From CAXSEF01 sp050920955 (GTDB taxonomy: Bacteria > Pseudomonadota > Alphaproteobacteria > Acetobacterales > Acetobacteraceae), in NCBI GenBank assembly GCA_050920955.1, contig JBPBQS010000020.1, positions 1-5,336 on the forward strand: a stretch of 5,336 nucleotides of DNA. The letters are read 5' to 3'. Shown here in pieces: positions 5,126 through 5,336 of the stretch (the stretch's first letter is position 1; every line of letters begins with the position of its first letter). Below the pieces are notes generated by a model, which saw only the letters and a list, made by a program, of their open reading frames with translations, was not told the origin of the DNA and made no database searches. A program made the position numbers and the translations under genes.

Positions 5126-5336
5126 GCGACGCCCCCGCCGCCGGCCTGCCGTCCCTGCGCGAGATCGCGACCTCCGCCTGGGCCGACCGCCGCCGCATCC
5201 GTCGCGCGATGGGCGCCACCCTCGCGCTCGCGGTGCTGGCCGCCGCCCTGGTGCCGGCGCGCTACGTCACCTCGTCCTCGCTGGTGGTGCTGCTCGGCTC
5301 GGAGTTCACCTACCGCCCCGAGGCCGGCGGCGCGCA
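5122..5336 (+). CDS. Wzz/GumC-type polysaccharide chain-length or export protein (N-terminus, cut by window)
   Basis: ATG 5122 overlaps the SDR stop by ATGA, and the frame stays open to the window end, giving 71 residues. A short cytoplasmic N-terminus with a basic cluster (DRRRIRR, 22-28) precedes a hydrophobic segment at about 29-46 (AMGATLALAVLAAALVPA). This is followed by RYVTSSSLVVLLGSEFTYRPEAGG. This order, TM1 then a [KR]Y-x-[AST]-x-[AST]-x-L-x-V-L strand, is the start of the Wzz/GNVR domain of polysaccharide co-polymerases. The variant with LLGxEFTYRPEAG resembles alphaproteobacterial exopolysaccharide proteins as I remember them. Such proteins sit in the inner membrane with a large periplasmic part and set polymer length or link polymerase to exporter. 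Whether a C-terminal tyrosine kinase domain follows cannot be seen. Coupling to the SDR gene supports a role in the same polysaccharide pathway. Confidence 0.8.
   Translation, partial: MSDAPAAGLPSLREIATSAWADRRRIRRAMGATLALAVLAAALVPARYVTSSSLVVLLGSEFTYRPEAGGA

Overview
The window has two parts of very different base composition. Positions 1 to about 945 have ordinary composition (for example 25 G/C in the 60 bases 361-420). From about 995 to the end the DNA is extremely GC-rich (for example 53 G/C in the 60 bases 3661-3720), and GC-ending codons dominate. The GC-rich part looks like the chromosome of a high-GC alphaproteobacterium. I favour the Acetobacteraceae (Roseomonas/Acidiphilium-like) because of a hairpin-rich intergenic repeat of a style I associate with that family. 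That assignment is from memory and is inference.

Left part (1-941, + strand): the window opens inside the last 49 codons of an IS1-family-like transposase. In the same frame after its stop lies a short hydrophilic ORF (166-327) that looks like the 3' remnant of a gene cut by the insertion. It overlaps by TAATG a gene for a small exported protein of unknown function (327-941). Composition, mobile DNA and gene content suggest acquired or rearranged DNA ending near 945-995. The intergenic gap there carries two small hairpins between converging genes.

Right part (995-5336): this is a surface-polysaccharide locus in two divergent arms. The minus arm holds a GT4-type glycosyltransferase (2802 to about 3986) followed by a GMC-family FAD oxidoreductase (995 to about 2665). 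The two are separated by a roughly 135-bp imperfect palindrome made of two inverted half-units, each with two perfect hairpins. The plus arm holds an extended-SDR NAD-dependent epimerase/dehydratase (4097-5125). It is coupled by an ATGA overlap to the start of a Wzz/GumC-type chain-length or export protein (5122 to beyond the window). The 4005-4096 gap should hold promoters for both arms. Together the genes fit sugar-nucleotide modification (SDR), sugar transfer to a lipid-linked glycan (GT4), oxidation of a sugar or alcohol (GMC), and control of chain length or export (Wzz). The actual polysaccharide cannot be told from this window.

No clear novel defence or RNA system is visible. The most structured non-coding signal is the palindromic four-hairpin repeat between the glycosyltransferase and GMC genes.
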